Assembly: GCF_001866645.1 (NCBI RefSeq)
Contig: NZ_MLYP01000039.1
Coordinates: forward strand, 1-64,000
Direction of reading: 5' to 3'
Origin: Streptomyces colonosanans
GTDB taxonomy: Bacteria; Actinomycetota; Actinomycetes; Streptomycetales; Streptomycetaceae
Length of the DNA stretch: 64,000 nucleotides
This document shows positions 61,390 through 64,000 of the stretch, in pieces. The notes below the pieces were generated by a model, which was not told the origin of the DNA, made no database searches, and was given only the letters and a program-made list of their open reading frames with translations. The position numbers were made by a program, and so were the translations under genes. Numbering within the stretch: position 1 is the stretch's first letter; every line of letters starts with the position of its first letter.

Positions 61390-63791
<2,402 letters not shown>

Positions 63792-63825
63792 AAAGGGCCG
63801 CCGAAGCCTGTCTCGACGGCCCTTT
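63792..63825 (-). terminator. Hairpin terminator of the recF-side operon
   Basis: AAAGGGCCG pairs with CGGCCCTTT (63817-63825) around a 16-base loop with some pairing of its own. It lies 12 bases beyond the DciA-like stop and separates it from gyrB. Confidence 0.75.
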
Positions 63826-63836
63826 AGTGATGTCCG

Positions 63837-64000
63837 TCACCCGTAGGTGTCACCGGGTCCCGTGCTCCCAGGAGCACGCAGGGGACCGAAGCGGCGGGCG
63901 GGACCGCCGGGGCCGTGGACCTTGAGCAGCCGGACCGTGCCGTGCCCCAGGTCCTCGTTGAGACGCGCGACCAGCTGCGGGGCCAGCAGCCGCAGCTGCG
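63837..64000 (-). CDS. DUF721/DciA family protein, C-terminal part
   Basis: The last 53 codons of a gene that runs off the right edge. The frame reads Q-L-R-L-L-A-P-Q-L-V-A-R-L-N-E-D-L-G, then G-T-V-R-L-L-K-V-H-G-P-G-G-P, and ends T-Y-G. This is the usual end of actinobacterial DUF721 proteins, found between recF and gyrB. They are relatives of DciA, which loads the replicative helicase. Its N-terminal and start are outside the window. Confidence 0.85.
   Translation of the reverse strand, partial: QLRLLAPQLVARLNEDLGHGTVRLLKVHGPGGPARRFGPLRAPGSTGPGDTYG

Overview
The window is chromosomal DNA from a Streptomyces species. The evidence is very high GC with strong third-position GC bias, frequent GTG starts, GGAGG-type ribosome sites, and gene order matching the S. 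coelicolor core from about SCO3811 (DD-carboxypeptidase) to SCO3875, just short of recF-dnaN-dnaA. A perfect parS site, scattered DnaA boxes and gyrA/gyrB at the right end fit an oriC-proximal position. That synteny is recalled, not searched.

Layout. 0-5 kb: a mycothiol-dependent isomerase-like protein, a nitrilase-fold amidase, an MFS transporter coupled to a GntR/FCD regulator, and a secreted D,D-carboxypeptidase. 5.3-9 kb: a first branched-chain 2-oxoacid dehydrogenase operon (E1alpha-E1beta-E2, minus strand). 9.6-13.2 kb: two divergent membrane Ser/Thr kinases. 13.2-20.2 kb: a frameshifted small secreted-peptide relic, the proteasome activator Bpa, a Pro/Thr-rich membrane protein, a quinone oxidoreductase, a two-helix K+ channel whose start lies inside parS, and molybdenum cofactor genes moeA and a mobA-like fusion. 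20.2-24.6 kb: a second bkd operon with its divergent Lrp-type regulator.

24.6-35.5 kb: phenylacetate catabolism. A TetR regulator and paaH are divergent from paaN, and paaABCDE lies 3 kb further on. Between them sit a TrmH-family methyltransferase, an HTTM protein and a DUF5819 protein. One 14-bp operator-like palindrome occurs before paaA, between paaH and paaN, and, with one changed base, in front of the second bkd operon. 35.7-38.1 kb: rhodanese, a J-domain-like protein, a decayed DUF2252 fragment and tRNA-Leu(CAG).

38.6-46.7 kb: the growth and division signalling cluster fhaA-fhaB-pstP-ftsW/rodA-pbpA-pknB (four PASTA domains), ending in a very strong terminator. 47-54.5 kb: two class E sortases, a PabA/TrpG amidotransferase coupled to a 53-residue membrane protein, DUF881, CrgA, rhomboid protease, cyclophilin and DUF5324. 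54.9-58 kb: tRNA-Ala(TGC), an HTH protein, DLW-39, a small secreted protein, a disordered mini-protein and tRNA-Ile(GAT). 58-64 kb: DUF3566, gyrA, gyrB and the C-terminal end of a DUF721/DciA-like gene.

Most of the window is conserved core genome. The less ordinary signals are in control DNA and small elements: the shared operator, the parS inside a start codon, palindromic repeats of one family that supply stop codons and insert in-frame into pabA and moeA, a 20-bp perfect palindrome before DLW-39, and a frameshifted secreted peptide. I saw no CRISPR array, prophage, intact insertion sequence or biosynthetic cluster.
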